Shown here: piece after piece, positions 1 to 8,824 of the stretch | Layout: each line of letters opens with the position of its first letter | Numbering within the stretch: the first letter of the stretch is position 1 | Assembly: GCF_025665335.1 (NCBI RefSeq) | Contig: NZ_CP106869.1 | Span: 124,001-188,000, forward strand | Reading direction: 5' to 3' | DNA length: 64,000 nt | Source of the DNA: Xanthomonas sp. AM6 | Lineage (GTDB): Bacteria; Pseudomonadota; Gammaproteobacteria; Xanthomonadales; Xanthomonadaceae | Notes under the pieces: model-generated | Told to the model about the DNA's origin: nothing | Seen by the model: only the letters and a program-made list of their open reading frames with translations | The model's database searches: none | Position numbers and translations under genes: made by a program

Positions 1-35
1 GTTTATCGCAACCGGCAGGCCGCGGCCGGGAAATT

Positions 36-173
36 TGTCCCTTCTCCCACCGGGAGAAGGTGCCCCGAAGAGGCGGATGAGGGCACGGGCGAAGCCTCGG
101 GCATCCCGATTCCGCGAGACGCTTCGTGCCGTACCCTCACCCCAACCGCTCTCCCGGGAGAGGGGCTGAGCGT
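36..173. repeat. Xanthomonad-type intergenic repeat with inverted CTCTCCC/GGGAGAG cores
   Basis: Two palindromic cores, TTCTCCCACCGGGAGAA and CTCTCCCGGGAGAG, are joined by GATGAGGGC- and CCTCACCCC-like stretches. Related sequence recurs near 19420-19600, at the 3' end of recB, inside recD and at 54463-54640, so this is a dispersed family. It sits just downstream of the minus-strand gene ending at 181 and could act as a hairpin or mRNA 3' end. No gene is seen in bases 1-180. Confidence 0.6.
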
Positions 174-180
174 GGCGGTG

Positions 181-900
181 TTACCTCTTCCAGAACTGCC
201 ATTTCGGCGCCGGCTTGGCCGCCGCCGCCGTGGCGGCTTGCTGCGGCGCCAGGCTGCCTTGCAGTCGGGCCAGGCGGCCCAGCGCATCGAAGTCGAGCGT
301 GATCCGGCTGCCGTCGCGCATGGCGACGGTCTGTCCGGGCTCGCGCCGCAGCGCATACCCCTGGTCCTCGAGAAAGCCCTCGGCCATCGTCCGGTGGTCG
401 AGCGGGAACTGCGCGACCAACTGCCCGAGCAAGCGCAGCACGCGCGCATCGTCGCAGGGCGCGAACACGGCGGCGGGCACGTCCTCGAGCAGGAAGAACA
501 GCGCGCCGCCTCGATACGGGCCGCGGTAGTAGCACCGCGCGCTCAGCGCGGCGGCGAGCAGGGCCAGCATGTGGCCGTCGTCGTCCAGCGGCAGCGACGC
601 GGTGGCCAGCTCGGCCGGTCCCTCGCGCTCGCCGCGTTCGCGCAAGGCATTCGCCGCGACCAACAGGTTGTCCGGCAGATTGCTGGCGGTGTTGGCCCAG
701 GCCCACAGCCAACTGGCACTGTCCTCGGCGGCGCTGCCCAGCAACTGCACCGGGAAGTGCAGGTCGTCGCCGAAGTGCGCGATCCCTTCGGCCAGATCCA
801 GGCTCCAGCCGCGCTCGCCGAGCAGGTCGGCCAGCGCCAGTTGGCGGGCGAAGGCGGTACCGATGTGGCGCGCCAGGGTGGTCTGGAAGGCCGGCGTCAC
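181..900 (-). CDS. DUF6882-type hypothetical protein
   Basis: A 239-residue soluble protein with no signal peptide or membrane segment. The most distinctive motif is WLWAWAN at residues 64-70, followed by a conserved-looking SNLP; this resembles what I recall of the DUF6882 family, whose function is unknown. The C-terminus is alanine-rich and ends in a tryptophan-rich WQFWKR. The start is taken as GTG at 900, which forms a GTGA overlap with the stop of the upstream permease, so the two are probably translationally coupled. The upstream in-frame extension overlaps the permease on the same strand and is rejected. Family name is moderately sure; coding status is firm. Confidence 0.7.
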   Translation of the reverse strand: MTPAFQTTLARHIGTAFARQLALADLLGERGWSLDLAEGIAHFGDDLHFPVQLLGSAAEDSASWLWAWANTASNLPDNLLVAANALRERGEREGPAELATASLPLDDDGHMLALLAAALSARCYYRGPYRGGALFFLLEDVPAAVFAPCDDARVLRLLGQLVAQFPLDHRTMAEGFLEDQGYALRREPGQTVAMRDGSRITLDFDALGRLARLQGSLAPQQAATAAAAKPAPKWQFWKR

Positions 901-2321
901 GGCCGCGGCGCCTCGCGCTGCAGCAGGCTGTGGCGACGCCCGTACAGCAGATAGGCGGCCACGCCGATCGCGTTCCACAACGCGAACCATTTCTGCGTGG
1001 TGTGTGGCAGGCTCCAGAAGAGGTACAGGCAGCCGCCGATCGCCAGCGGCGCGACCACCCAGGCCAGCGGCGTGCGGAACTTGCGCACGCGGTCCGGTTC
1101 GCGCACGCGCAGCACCAGCAGGCACGCGGCCACCGCGATGAACGCGGCCAGGGTGCCGGCATTGGCCAGTGCGGCGATCTCGTCCAGCCGCGCCACCCCG
1201 GCCAGCGCCGCCACCAGCAGCGCGGTGAACAGCGTGGTCGCCACCGGCGTGCCGGTGCGCGCGCTGACCTTGGACAGCCCGCGCGGCAGCAATCCGTCGC
1301 GCGACATCACGAAGAAGATCCGGCTCTGCCCGTACAGGAACGCCAGCAGCACTGTCGGCAGCGCGATCACCGCGGCCGCGGCGATCAGCGTCGCCGCCTT
1401 GCCCTGGCCGAGTTCGCGCAGGATCAGCGCCAGCGGCTCGGCGCTCTGCCCGAACACCGTGTAGCTCATCGCGCCGACTGCCGACAGCGCCACCAGCACG
1501 TAGATCAGCGTGCAGCCGACCATCGAGCCGAGGATGCCGATCGCCAGGTCGCGCTCGGGCTTCTTGGTCTCCTCGGCCGCGGTGGAGATCGCGTCGAAGC
1601 CGTAGAAGGCGAAGAAGATGATCGCCGCGGCGGCCATCACCCCGCGTTCGACGCCGTCGGCGCCCATCGACTTGGCGAAGCCGAACGGCATGAACGGCTC
1701 CATCCGCGCGCTGTCGAAATGCGGCAGCGCGATCACCACGAACACGGTCAGGGCGATGATCTTCACCGCCACCAGCACCGCGTTGACCGTGGCGCTGGCC
1801 TGGGTGCCGAGCATCAGCATGCCGGCGACCACGAAGGTGATCAGCACCGCCGGCAGGTTGACCACGCCGCCGGCGTGCGGCCCGGCGGTCAGCCACAGCG
1901 GCAGGTCCACGCCCACGCCCTTGAGGAAGCCCACCGCATAGCCGGACCAGCCCACCGCCACCGTGCTGACCACCAGCGAGTACTCCAGGATCAGGCTCCA
2001 GCCGACCACCCAGGCGATGCTCTCGCCGAGCGCGATGTAGCTGTAGGTGTAGGCGCTGCCGGCGGCCGGCATCAGCGTGGCCATCTCCGCGTAGGCCAGC
2101 GCGGCGCAGGCGCAGATCGCCCCGGCCACCGCGAAGGACAGCAGCACCGCCGGCCCGGCCAGGTGCGCGCCGACTCCGATCAGGGTGTAGATGCCGGTGC
2201 CGACGATCGCGCCGATGCCCAGCGCCACCAGATGCGGCCAGCTCAGCGTAGGCACCAGCCGGCGCCCGGCTTCGTGGACGGTGACCAGATCGAGCGACTT
2301 GCGCCGGAACAGGAACGACAT
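897..2321 (-). CDS. APC-family amino acid permease
   Basis: A 474-residue integral membrane protein predicted to move amino acids across the inner membrane. It shows the APC signature GIGAIVGTGIY (residues 35-45) in the first helix and EMATLMPAAGSAYTY (79-93) after the second, as in the cationic amino acid transporter (CAT/YfnA-like) branch. I count about twelve hydrophobic segments, consistent with the family fold. It shares a 4-base GTGA junction with the downstream DUF6882-type gene. The exact substrate cannot be read from the sequence. It starts at ATG 2321, with about 160 bases before the GST gene upstream that probably hold its promoter. Confidence 0.88.
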   Translation of the reverse strand: MSFLFRRKSLDLVTVHEAGRRLVPTLSWPHLVALGIGAIVGTGIYTLIGVGAHLAGPAVLLSFAVAGAICACAALAYAEMATLMPAAGSAYTYSYIALGESIAWVVGWSLILEYSLVVSTVAVGWSGYAVGFLKGVGVDLPLWLTAGPHAGGVVNLPAVLITFVVAGMLMLGTQASATVNAVLVAVKIIALTVFVVIALPHFDSARMEPFMPFGFAKSMGADGVERGVMAAAAIIFFAFYGFDAISTAAEETKKPERDLAIGILGSMVGCTLIYVLVALSAVGAMSYTVFGQSAEPLALILRELGQGKAATLIAAAAVIALPTVLLAFLYGQSRIFFVMSRDGLLPRGLSKVSARTGTPVATTLFTALLVAALAGVARLDEIAALANAGTLAAFIAVAACLLVLRVREPDRVRKFRTPLAWVVAPLAIGGCLYLFWSLPHTTQKWFALWNAIGVAAYLLYGRRHSLLQREAPRP

Positions 2322-2485
2322 GCGGGCCTCGGGGAACGACAGGACAAGCCCGCGAGTGTCGCCGAATGCGGTGCAGCAAAGCTATGCCCGGCGGCCTTGC
2401 CCGGCCGGCCGGTCGCGCGGCGGCAGACAACGCGCGCCATGCGGCCTGCGACAGCCGCCGCCGCGCGACCGCCCGTTCCGCGCGG

Positions 2486-3109
2486 TTACGGGAGGCCGTT
2501 GCGCCCGTGCGCCAGAAAGCCCGGGCGTGCCGACAGCCGTTCGTAGTAGGCGGCCACCGCCGGCAGCGGCGGGCGCTGCATGGGCGTGGCCATCCAGCGC
2601 TGGGTGGACAGGCCGAGCACGATGTCGGCCAGGGTGAAGTCCGCGCCCGCCGCATAGGCGCCGGTGCGCTGCAGCTGCGCGTCGAGGATGCCCATGTGCC
2701 GGTGCCAGCCGGCCACGCCCTGCGCCAGCGCCTGCGCATCGCGATGTGCGGGACTGTCGCGGACCAGCGCCATGAACGCGTAGCGCCAGGCGTTGTTGAG
2801 TTCGGTGGCCTGCCAGTCCATCCACTGCTCGACCAGCGCCCGCGCCTGCGGCGCGGCCGGCAGCAGGTCCGTGCGCTGCTGGCGCGCCGCCAGGTAGCGG
2901 CAGATGCTGTTGGATTCCCACAGCACGAAGTCGCCGTCGCGCAGCACCGGCACCAGCGCGTTCGGGTTCAACGCGCGGAACGCCGGCGTGTCCACCGCGG
3001 CGAAGCCGGCGCCGTAGGGATGCTGGTCGATCGCCAGGTCCAGTTCCGCGCACAGCCACAGCACCTTGCGCACGTTGATCGAAGAGGACTTGCCGTAGAG
3101 GGTGAGCAT
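2486..3109 (-). CDS. Glutathione S-transferase family protein
   Basis: A 207-residue cytosolic protein with the GST layout: an N-terminal thioredoxin-like domain (about 1-78) with the cis-proline segment NPNALVPVL (48-56) and the glutathione gamma-glutamyl contact ESNSICRYL (65-73), then a helical domain (about 85-205). The candidate catalytic serines are in SSSINVRKV (8-16), as in beta/theta-like GSTs. An in-frame ATG lies 30 codons upstream, but homology begins at MLTLYGK, so 3109 is chosen. It is transcribed divergently from rmuC. The substrate is unknown; detoxification is the usual role. Confidence 0.88.
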   Translation of the reverse strand: MLTLYGKSSSINVRKVLWLCAELDLAIDQHPYGAGFAAVDTPAFRALNPNALVPVLRDGDFVLWESNSICRYLAARQQRTDLLPAAPQARALVEQWMDWQATELNNAWRYAFMALVRDSPAHRDAQALAQGVAGWHRHMGILDAQLQRTGAYAAGADFTLADIVLGLSTQRWMATPMQRPPLPAVAAYYERLSARPGFLAHGRNGLP

Positions 3110-3243
3110 GGCATTCGGGTCGGGGGCGAGCATGCAGCGTGCATCGGCGCGCGTCCCGGCGCAATGCGGCCATGCCTGGCAGGGATTGCGCAGGGGCATG
3201 GCTCCGGCGCAGCGCCTGAGACACGGCCGGCTACACTGGCGGC

Positions 3244-4836
3244 ATGCAAACCGATTTCCATTTCCTGATCCTGGCCGGCCTGCTGTGCGTCGTCGTCGTG
3301 CTGCTGGTGGCGCTGCTGCTGCGCCGGAACGACCCCGCGGCGCTGGAACAGGCGCTGCGCGAGGAACAGCGCAACGGCCGCGGCGAACTGCGCGAGCAGC
3401 TCGACAGCCTGGCGCGGCAGCAGGACGCGCGCAGCGAGGGCTTCGCCCGCCATCTGGCCGACCTGTCCACCCGCACCGACCAGCGCCTGGACCTGCTGCG
3501 CGAGGCGCTGACCGAGGACGCGCGGCGCGGCCGGGCCGAGGCCGGCGAGGCGCAGCAGCGCGTGGCCGAACTGCTGAACCAGCGCCTGGTCGAGATGCGC
3601 GGCCAGCTCGACGCGTTCGGCCAGCAGCAGGACGCGCGCATGCTGCACTTCGGCCAGCAGCAAGCCGAACTGATCGCGCGCATCGACGCGCACCTGGGCG
3701 CGCTGCGCGAGACCCTGGTCGAGGACGCGCGCAAGGGCCGCCTGGAAGGCGCCGAGTCGCAGCAGCGCTTCGCCGACACGCTCGGCCAGCGGCTCAACGA
3801 ACTGATCCAGCGCAACGAGCAGCGCATCGGCGAGATGCGCGCCACCCTGGAAGAGCGGCTGAAGGAACTGCAGGCCGACAACGCGGCCAAGCTCGAGCAG
3901 ATGCGCGGCACCGTCGACGAGAAGCTGCAGACCACGCTCAACACGCGCCTGGACGCCTCGTTCAAGCTGGTCTCCGAGCGGCTCGAGCAGGTCCAGCGCG
4001 GGCTGGGCGAAATGCAGCAGCTGGCTACCGGCGTGGGCGATCTCAAGCGCGTGCTGAGCAACGTCAAGAACCGCGGCGGCTGGGGCGAGGTGCAGCTGGA
4101 GAACATCCTCGAGCAGACCCTGACCCAGGAGCAGTACGCGCGCGGCGTGCGGGTGCGCCCGGAGCGCAACGAAATGGTCGATTTCGCGGTGCGCCTGCCC
4201 GGCCGCGGCCACGAGGACACGCCGGTATGGCTGCCGATCGACGCCAAGTTCCCACGCGAGGACTACGAGCGGCTGCTCGATGCGCAGGAGCAGGGCGAGC
4301 CGGACCAGGTGCTGGCGATGGGCGCGCAGCTGGAGCGCGCGATCCGGGTACAGGCCAAGTCGATCAGCGACAAGTACATCGCGCCGCCGCACACCACCGA
4401 TTTCGCGGTGATGTTCCTGCCCACCGAAGGCCTGTACGCGGAAACCCTGCGCCGGCCCGGCCTGGCCGACCTGCTGCAGCGCGAGCACCGCATCGTCGTC
4501 GCCGGCCCCACCACCGTCACCGCGCTGCTCAACAGCCTGCAGATGGGCTTTCGCACGCTGGCCATCGAGAAGCGCTCCAGCGAGGTGTGGGGCGTGCTGG
4601 CGGCGGTCAAGAGCGAGTTCGGCAAGTTCGCCGGCATCCTGGAAAAGGCCGAGAAGCAGATCAGCACCGTCGGCAAGAGCCTGGGCGATGCCAGCCGCAA
4701 GACCCGCACCATCGAGCGCCGCCTGCGCGGGGTGGAGACGCTGGCCGAGGCGCAGCTCGCGCCGCTGCTCGATCTGGAGCTGCCGATGGCCGATCCCGAT
4801 CCGGACGAGGATGCCGCGCGCGACGAACAGGAGTGA
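3244..4836 (+). CDS. rmuC: DNA recombination protein RmuC
   Basis: A 530-residue protein with one N-terminal membrane anchor (7-27), a long coiled coil rich in Glu, Arg and Gln (about 35-290), then the conserved RmuC domain, including KNRGGWGEVQLENIL near residue 280 and DAKFPREDYERLL near 336. RmuC limits inversions at short inverted repeats and is thought to be linked to a nuclease-like fold; its mechanism is unsettled. Length is typical. The reverse strand also carries a 600-plus-codon open frame, which is a GC-driven shadow. An Asp/Glu-rich C-terminus ends the protein. Notable context: the window is full of inverted repeats, which RmuC is reported to influence. Confidence 0.93.
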   Translation: MQTDFHFLILAGLLCVVVVLLVALLLRRNDPAALEQALREEQRNGRGELREQLDSLARQQDARSEGFARHLADLSTRTDQRLDLLREALTEDARRGRAEAGEAQQRVAELLNQRLVEMRGQLDAFGQQQDARMLHFGQQQAELIARIDAHLGALRETLVEDARKGRLEGAESQQRFADTLGQRLNELIQRNEQRIGEMRATLEERLKELQADNAAKLEQMRGTVDEKLQTTLNTRLDASFKLVSERLEQVQRGLGEMQQLATGVGDLKRVLSNVKNRGGWGEVQLENILEQTLTQEQYARGVRVRPERNEMVDFAVRLPGRGHEDTPVWLPIDAKFPREDYERLLDAQEQGEPDQVLAMGAQLERAIRVQAKSISDKYIAPPHTTDFAVMFLPTEGLYAETLRRPGLADLLQREHRIVVAGPTTVTALLNSLQMGFRTLAIEKRSSEVWGVLAAVKSEFGKFAGILEKAEKQISTVGKSLGDASRKTRTIERRLRGVETLAEAQLAPLLDLELPMADPDPDEDAARDEQE

Positions 4837-4919
4837 GCGCATCGCGCACGGCCATGCATCTGCTGCAACACGCGCGCTGCGATACTGGGCGCCGCCGCCC
4901 TGCCCGAATGGAGATGCCG

Positions 4920-5300
4920 ATGTCGATGCGATGGTGCACCCTGTTGTCCTGCCTGTTGCTGGCCGCCTGCGCCAGCGGCCCCGCCCCGCAGGCGACGCCC
5001 GCCGCGCAGTCCGGCAGCGCCGGCGCCGAAGCGGCGCCCGATGCCGCGGCCTGCACCGCGCAGGGCGGCAGCCTGCGTCCGCTCGGCCGCCGCGGCCTGC
5101 TCAAGTGCGTGGTCCCGTTCGCCGACGCCGGCAAGACCTGCAGCGACGGCGACCAGTGCCGCGGCGATTGCCTGGCGGTGACGCCGGTGGCCACCGGCAC
5201 TGCCGCCCAGGGCGTGTGCCAGCGCGACATCAGCGAGAACTTCGGCTGCCGGCAGCAGGTGCAAGGCGGCGTCGGCGCCGCGCAGATCTGCATCGACTGA
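4920..5300 (+). CDS. Small cysteine-rich lipoprotein
   Basis: A 126-residue predicted lipoprotein. Signal peptide residues 1-16 end in the lipobox LAAC (Cys17). The mature part begins with a low-complexity Ala/Pro/Gln stretch, then a compact domain with eight further cysteines, including KTCSDGDQCRGDC, which suggests four disulfides in the periplasm or outer membrane. In-frame ATGs occur at 4908, 4914, 4920 and 4926; 4920 is chosen because a GGAG at 4909-4912 lies at ribosome-binding distance and because the signal peptide is then of normal length. I do not recognise the family. Confidence 0.75.
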   Translation: MSMRWCTLLSCLLLAACASGPAPQATPAAQSGSAGAEAAPDAAACTAQGGSLRPLGRRGLLKCVVPFADAGKTCSDGDQCRGDCLAVTPVATGTAAQGVCQRDISENFGCRQQVQGGVGAAQICID

Positions 5301-5376
5301 TGCACGGCGCGCAATGGCCGCCGTGCGGCCATTGCGCCTATGCTTGCGCTCCCCATTCTCGTTGCAGGAGCCGCGC

Positions 5377-5919
5377 ATGCACCAGTCGATCCAGGACATC
5401 CCGCTGACCACCATCGAAGGCCAGCCCGCGTCGCTGGCCGGGTATCGCGGCAAGGTGCTGCTGCTGGTCAACGTCGCCTCCAAGTGCGGGCTGACCAAGC
5501 AGTACGAAGGCCTGGAGGCGCTGTACCGCGAAAAGCGCGCCGACGGGCTGGAAGTGCTGGGTTTCCCGGCCAACGACTTCAAGGGCCAGGAGCCGGGCAG
5601 CGAGGCGGAGATCCAGCAGTTCTGTCAGCTCACCTACGACGTGACCTTCCCGATGTTCGCCAAGATCGCGGTCACTGGAGAGGCGACGCATCCGTTGTAC
5701 CGCGCGCTGATCGAGGCGCAGCCGCACACCGAGGGCGAGGGCCCGATGCGCGAGCGGCTGCTCGGCTACGGCATCGCCCCCAACCCGGTGCCGGGCGTGC
5801 TGTGGAACTTCGAGAAGTTCCTGGTCGGCCGCGACGGCCAGGTACTCGGCCGCTTCGCCCCGGACGTGACCGCCGAGGACCCGCGCCTGCGCACGGCGAT
5901 CGAGACGGCGCTGGCGTAA
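5377..5919 (+). CDS. Glutathione peroxidase-type thiol peroxidase
   Basis: A 180-residue cytosolic peroxidase of the GPx/BtuE family that reduces hydroperoxides, in bacteria usually with thioredoxin. Active-site elements: VASKCGLT with catalytic Cys37 in place of selenocysteine, FPANDF (63-68) followed by GQEPG with Gln71, and WNFEKFLV with Trp143 and Asn144, giving the Cys-Gln-Trp-Asn tetrad. Cys83 in QFCQ is at the position of the resolving cysteine in thioredoxin-dependent members. AGGAG lies at ribosome-binding distance before ATG 5377. No selenocysteine codon is involved. Confidence 0.93.
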   Translation: MHQSIQDIPLTTIEGQPASLAGYRGKVLLLVNVASKCGLTKQYEGLEALYREKRADGLEVLGFPANDFKGQEPGSEAEIQQFCQLTYDVTFPMFAKIAVTGEATHPLYRALIEAQPHTEGEGPMRERLLGYGIAPNPVPGVLWNFEKFLVGRDGQVLGRFAPDVTAEDPRLRTAIETALA

Positions 5920-6438
5920 CGGCTTGCGGCGTTCGGGTGCCTACGCGGCGATGCCTGGCGATCCGGATGCGCTGTGGAGGCTCCGGGTGGCTTGGCCATC
6001 GGACCGAAAGGCTTCGAGGCCGTGGCGGTTCCGGGCTCCGTTCGTCTCGGTTAATGGCCCAAGGCCGCCGAAGCCGCTCCTACAAAAGGCGCACAGCTGA
6101 CTCGATGGCTGCACCGTAAAAGTGATCTGATGGCCTTGAGCCATCGGTTTTGGCAGAGCGTCGAAGCGTTAGGACTCCCACTCCGTTCGTCGCGGCTGAA
6201 GCCGCTCCTACAGGAGGCGGTTGGCTTGCGTAGTGCGCTGTAGCAGGGCGCCGGCCATCAACACCGGCATAGCCGGGCGGTGCCATTCGCGCGCCGCGAC
6301 GGAAGGTCCACGCATCTGGAGTCGTTCCACGGCGGCTGGGCCAATGTCATGGCCGGCAATCTGGTGCGAAGGCGTCCCGATGCTGCGAGCACGCAGTTGG
6401 CTGGATTCTTGCCGCGGCCGCCACCGTCACCATTGCCT
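5920..6438. other. Gene-free stretch with degenerate REP copies
   Basis: No convincing gene. It contains two degenerate half copies of the GAAGCCGCTCCTACA palindrome arm (about 6069-6084 and 6188-6214), each preceded by a CTCCGTTCGTC motif, which suggests two decayed copies of one unit about 120 bases apart. The short open frames here translate repeat sequence and show no family features. Confidence 0.5.
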
Positions 6439-6760
6439 GTAGTTGTAGTTGTAGTTGTAGTTGTAGTTGCAGTTGCTTTGGCTTTGGCTGTTGCCGTTGC
6501 CGTTGCTTTTGACTTACCGGGTTCCCTTCCGCAGCGGCGGATGGACCGGGGAAAAACCCCGAAGGGGCGGCGCACAGGGATGTGCGCCGTTCGCGGCAGG
6601 GGCAGGATGCCCCTTCCGCGAATCCCCGGTGCATCCGCGGACCCGGAGCGCGCAGCGCGGAGGGCGCAAGGCAGGGCGCGCTTTCTTTTGGTTACTTTTC
6701 TTTGCGCGAGCAAAGAAAAGTGACCCGCCAAAGGCGGAAGCCTTTGCTTTGGTGCCTTTC

Positions 6761-6832
6761 TGTAGGAGCAGCTTCAGCCGCGACCGAGACATTCCCGTGA
6801 GGCCCCGGTCGCGGCTGAAGCCGCTCCTACAG
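6761..6832. repeat. REPIN-like palindrome (two inverted REP arms)
   Basis: Arms of the type TGTAGGAGCRGCTTCAGCCG and its reverse complement are separated by a short spacer. The same arm recurs singly or in pairs across the window (for example 23427-23533 inside recB, 46226-46293, 51301-51570, 62379-62403). Such paired REPs are typically mobilised by RAYT transposases acting in trans; no RAYT gene is in this window. Confidence 0.8.
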
Positions 6833-7163
6833 TGATTCGGCTGCCGCCACTGCAGCAAGTACAAGTGCAAAGCTTTCGCCTTGCGGCGAGTCACTTTTCT
6901 TTGCTTGTGCAAAGAAAAGTAACCAAAAGAAGCGCTTTACCACAGCCGAAGGCTGGTCAAGCACACCCCGCAGCGCGCCCTCCGCGCTGCGCGCTCCGGG
7001 TCCGCAGGCACGACGGGAATTTTCGATGGCGCATCCATGTGTCAACGAAAAACGTCGCGCATCCTGCGCGCCGCCCTTCGGGTATTCGCCCGCCCGCCTG
7101 CCGCGCTGAGGGGGGCCGGTAAATCAAAAGGAAAGCAACGGCCAGGAGCAACAACCAAGAGCG

Positions 7164-7248
<85 letters not shown>

Positions 7249-7371
7249 GGGGAGCCTGCTGCGTGCGTGACGTCCGCTGCGGCCAAGGGAGCGCGCCCGC
7301 ATGTGTCGGGCGGCGAGGCTAGCCCACGATCACGATGCTCCTACGGTGGGCATGGCGGGAAAAACCCAGCC

Positions 7372-7397
7372 AAAAAAAACCCGGCCGACGCCGGGTT
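7372..7397 (-). terminator. Rho-independent terminator of the mla operon
   Basis: On the minus strand an 8-bp perfect stem, AACCCGGC/GCCGGGTT with a 4-base loop, is followed by a run of eight T. It lies about 30 bases past the stop codon of mlaA and is the clearest intrinsic terminator in the window. Confidence 0.9.
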
Positions 7398-7425
7398 CTT
7401 TCGTACCGCCGGAAGCGCGCCAGAC

Positions 7426-8502
7426 TCAGCGGCTGCCGCCGCGCCATTCCGGGATCGGCATCGCGTCCACCGGCACGGTCGGATTGGTCTCTTCCTCGCG
7501 CAGATAGTCGGGCAGATCGTTGTCCTGGCGCTTGTGCGTGTGCAGGTCGCCTTCGATCTGGTAGGTGCGGCGCTGCATCCACGCGTCGCGGGTCAGCTGG
7601 TACTCGTCCGGCGCCTCGTCGCGCAGGCTGTCCAGCGACAGCAGCTGCGCGCGGGTGTCGACCAGCTGCAGGCCCTGCAGGCCGACGCGCACGGTGTCTT
7701 CCTCGATCTGCCGCAGCGGCGACAGCGGCGCGTCGCCGGCCAGGCCGAACACGTCGCGTACCGTGCGCGGCCCGAACAGCGGCAACTCCACGTAGCGCGA
7801 ACGGCGCCAGCCCCAGGCGCCCAGGGTCTGGCCGAAGTCCTCGCTGCGCCGCGGCAGCTTGGCGTCGCTGGCCGGGTCGAAGATGCCGGCGATGCCCAGC
7901 GTGCTGTTCATCAGGAACCGGCCCAGGGTCTGCCCGGCCTGCAGCGGACGGCCCTGCAGCAGCTGGTTGACCATGGTCAGCGGCGAGCTGAGGTTGTCGA
8001 AGAAGTTGGTCACGCCCAGCCGCACCGGCCGCGGCACCACGTTGACGTAGGCGCGCGCCAGCGGCCGCGCCACGGTGCGGTCGACCACGTTGTTGAACTT
8101 GTGCACCTTGCGGTTGAACTTCTCCCACGGATCATAGCTCTGCGGCACGGCGACGCCGGCCGGCAGGGTCGGATCGGCGACCGGGTTGTACGGGTCGCCG
8201 CCGTACAGGGCGGCGTAGTCGTCCTCGGCCGCGGTCGCCGCGCCGCCGGTCGGCGGCACGCTGGCCGGTGCGGCCGTCGCCTCGCCAGGGACGGCCGCGG
8301 TCTCGGGCGAGGCCTGCGCAGCGGCGGCCGGCGCGGTGTCGCCGACGGCGGCGCGCGTGTCGTCCGCAGCGGCGGCATCGGCAGTGGGCATCGCCTCGGT
8401 CGTGGCGACCGCGGGCGGCGGCGGCGTGCGCTTGGGGGCGCCGGCGCAGGCGCCCAGGGCGGCGGCCAGAGCCAGGGAGGTGAGGATACGCAACACGTTC
8501 AT
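7426..8502 (-). CDS. mlaA: MlaA/VacJ outer-membrane lipoprotein
   Basis: A 358-residue lipoprotein, the outer-membrane component of the Mla system, which removes mislocalised phospholipids from the outer leaflet and passes them to MlaC. Lipobox LGAC with Cys19. Residues 23-92 are a low-complexity Ala/Pro/Thr linker, longer than in E. coli MlaA. The conserved domain starts at DPWEKFNR (124-131) and contains the usual NNVVDR and GIAGIFDPA motifs. It is the last gene of the minus-strand mlaFEDCB-A operon, starting 4 bases after the mlaB stop. In E. coli mlaA lies elsewhere, while here it is joined to the operon. Confidence 0.95.
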   Translation of the reverse strand: MNVLRILTSLALAAALGACAGAPKRTPPPPAVATTEAMPTADAAAADDTRAAVGDTAPAAAAQASPETAAVPGEATAAPASVPPTGGAATAAEDDYAALYGGDPYNPVADPTLPAGVAVPQSYDPWEKFNRKVHKFNNVVDRTVARPLARAYVNVVPRPVRLGVTNFFDNLSSPLTMVNQLLQGRPLQAGQTLGRFLMNSTLGIAGIFDPASDAKLPRRSEDFGQTLGAWGWRRSRYVELPLFGPRTVRDVFGLAGDAPLSPLRQIEEDTVRVGLQGLQLVDTRAQLLSLDSLRDEAPDEYQLTRDAWMQRRTYQIEGDLHTHKRQDNDLPDYLREEETNPTVPVDAMPIPEWRGGSR

Positions 8503-8506
8503 GGGG

Positions 8507-8824
8507 TCAGCTCGCCGCCGGGGGAGATTGGAAATCCAGGGTCGAGGCCAGCCGGTAGGCGGCGCTCAATTCGGTCAGGCCGGCCGGGGCGCCGTGAATG
8601 GCGACCTCGGCCTGGCCCTGCGCACGCAGGCGTGCGGCCAGTTCGGCAAGCAGCGCCAGGCCGGCGCTGTCCACCCGCGACACCTCGCGCAGGTCCAGCG
8701 CGCGCGCGCCGGCCAGCAGCGGCAGCGCCGCCGGCCACAGCGCGGTGGCCGCGGCGCGGTCGAGCGCGCCGCTCAGCGCGAGCGTGTCGCCGTCGCGACG
8801 CAGGCGTGGCTCACTGCTTGCCAC
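8507..8824 (-). CDS. mlaB: MlaB STAS-domain protein
   Basis: A 105-residue cytosolic protein made of a single STAS domain, with the typical VDSAGLALL segment (Asp52-Ser53). MlaB binds the MlaF ATPase and is needed for assembly and activity of the MlaFEDB importer complex. It starts at ATG 8824 and overlaps the end of mlaC by 14 bases. Length and position in the operon fit the family. Confidence 0.9.
   Translation of the reverse strand: MASSEPRLRRDGDTLALSGALDRAAATALWPAALPLLAGARALDLREVSRVDSAGLALLAELAARLRAQGQAEVAIHGAPAGLTELSAAYRLASTLDFQSPPAAS

Noticed and set aside
2968-4842. Long minus-strand open frame over rmuC
   Set aside because: High GC keeps antisense frames open; the frame has Arg/Leu/Ala-rich composition and no family features, whereas the plus-strand frame has clear RmuC motifs.
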